This document shows positions 63,836-64,000 of a stretch of 64,000 nucleotides of DNA, one piece after another. The notes beneath the pieces were generated by a model. It made no database searches. It was not told the origin of the DNA and worked only from the letters and a program-made list of their open reading frames with translations. The translations under genes and the position numbers were made by a program. The stretch lies in the NCBI GenBank assembly GCA_937928165.1, contig CALFVT010000007.1:101845-165844 (forward strand). Reading direction: 5' to 3'. How positions within the stretch are numbered: the stretch's first letter is position 1; the number at the start of each line of letters is the position of its first letter. The stretch comes from an uncultured Caulobacterales bacterium (lineage in GTDB: Bacteria; Pseudomonadota; Alphaproteobacteria; Caulobacterales; Maricaulaceae).

Positions 63836-63861
63836 AGTGGGCTTTGAAACTAAAAAATAAA

Positions 63862-64000
63862 GGGGCTGTCCTAGATAACTAGCTCATATTCTTTTTAACC
63901 CATTGTTTTAACTGTTGTAATTGGCTGAGCGGGTCTGGGTTGTTAAAACGCCACTCACATTCCTTCAAATATAGGCCAAAATGGGCCTTCGGAACACCAT
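63862..64000 (-). mobile_element. End of an IS1595-family insertion sequence (continues past the window)
   Basis: The transposase fragment below runs off the right edge. The sequence GGGGCTGTCCTAGATAAC beginning near 63862 lies just outside its stop codon and is the candidate terminal inverted repeat. The other end and any target duplication lie outside the window. Confidence 0.65.
63879..64000 (-). CDS. IS1595-family transposase, C-terminal fragment (partial, right edge)
   Basis: The last 39 complete codons before the stop at 63879 contain HFGLYLKECEWRFNN and QLKQWVKKN. HxxLYLKECEWRFN is the typical C-terminal segment of IS1595-family DDE transposases. The N-terminal part lies beyond the window, so completeness cannot be judged. 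Confidence 0.82.
   Translation of the reverse strand, partial: GVPKAHFGLYLKECEWRFNNPDPLSQLQQLKQWVKKNMS

Overview
The window comes from the chromosome of an alphaproteobacterium of about 50% GC. Three things point there: the conserved gene neighbourhoods (mreBCD-mrdA-rodA, rpsF-rpsR-rplI-dnaB-alr, lptF-lptG-surA-pdxA-rsmA, fabD-fabG-acpP-fabF-mltG-gmk), an alpha-type SspB adaptor, and a two-piece (circularly permuted) tmRNA gene. A synthase of the fused acetylglutamate kinase/synthase type, described from Maricaulis and Xanthomonas, and the moderate GC would fit a marine Maricaulales/Hyphomonadaceae-like lineage. That placement is inference.

Layout. 0-4.4 kb: tail of an unknown membrane protein, a DegP-type periplasmic protease, serB and miaA divergent with only 19 bp between start codons, an apparently self-contained small RNA unit, and a VTT-domain membrane protein. 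4.4-10 kb: the rod-shape operon mreB-mreC-mreD-mrdA-rodA, with overlapping start/stop codons. 10-17 kb: a sodium symporter, a lipoprotein, a dipeptide epimerase on the other strand, and a four-gene Mla-type lipid ABC transporter. 17-25 kb: a large coiled-coil membrane protein and mostly uncharacterised singletons (CPBP protease, Hpt protein, CoxE-like vWA protein, TerB-like protein, retropepsin-like lipoprotein). 24.6-28.8 kb: rpsF-rpsR-rplI, dnaB and alr on the minus strand. 29-34 kb: fatty-acid synthesis, mltG and gmk. 34-39.6 kb: envelope and ribosome maturation genes on the minus strand. lptD, usually found between lptG and surA, is not there. 39.7-53.7 kb: pepA-holC, sspB, a cytochrome P450, a probably frameshifted WG-repeat gene, the tmRNA gene with an adjacent 42-bp tandem repeat, two arginine-pathway-like genes, an M14 peptidase, thyA, an AT-rich orphan, anmK and a hydrolase homologue lacking its nucleophile. 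53.7-63.6 kb: an iron-sulfur assembly (SUF) operon headed by iscR. 63.9-64.0 kb: the end of an IS1595-family element entering from the right.

The most informative region is the SUF locus. An IscR-type palindrome overlaps the only good promoter in front of iscR. The core genes (cysteine desulfurase, sufB, sufC, sufD, sufS, sufT) are interleaved with two Rid-family proteins, one of them a predicted lipoprotein, plus a small lipoprotein, a cupin, a 65-residue membrane protein and an unknown secreted protein. At least six short palindromic elements lie in the gaps. Other points worth a second look are the small RNA unit behind miaA, a consensus DnaA box upstream of dnaB, and two proteins with lost catalytic motifs (acetylglutamate kinase-like, alpha/beta hydrolase). 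No tRNA, rRNA, CRISPR array or prophage was recognised.
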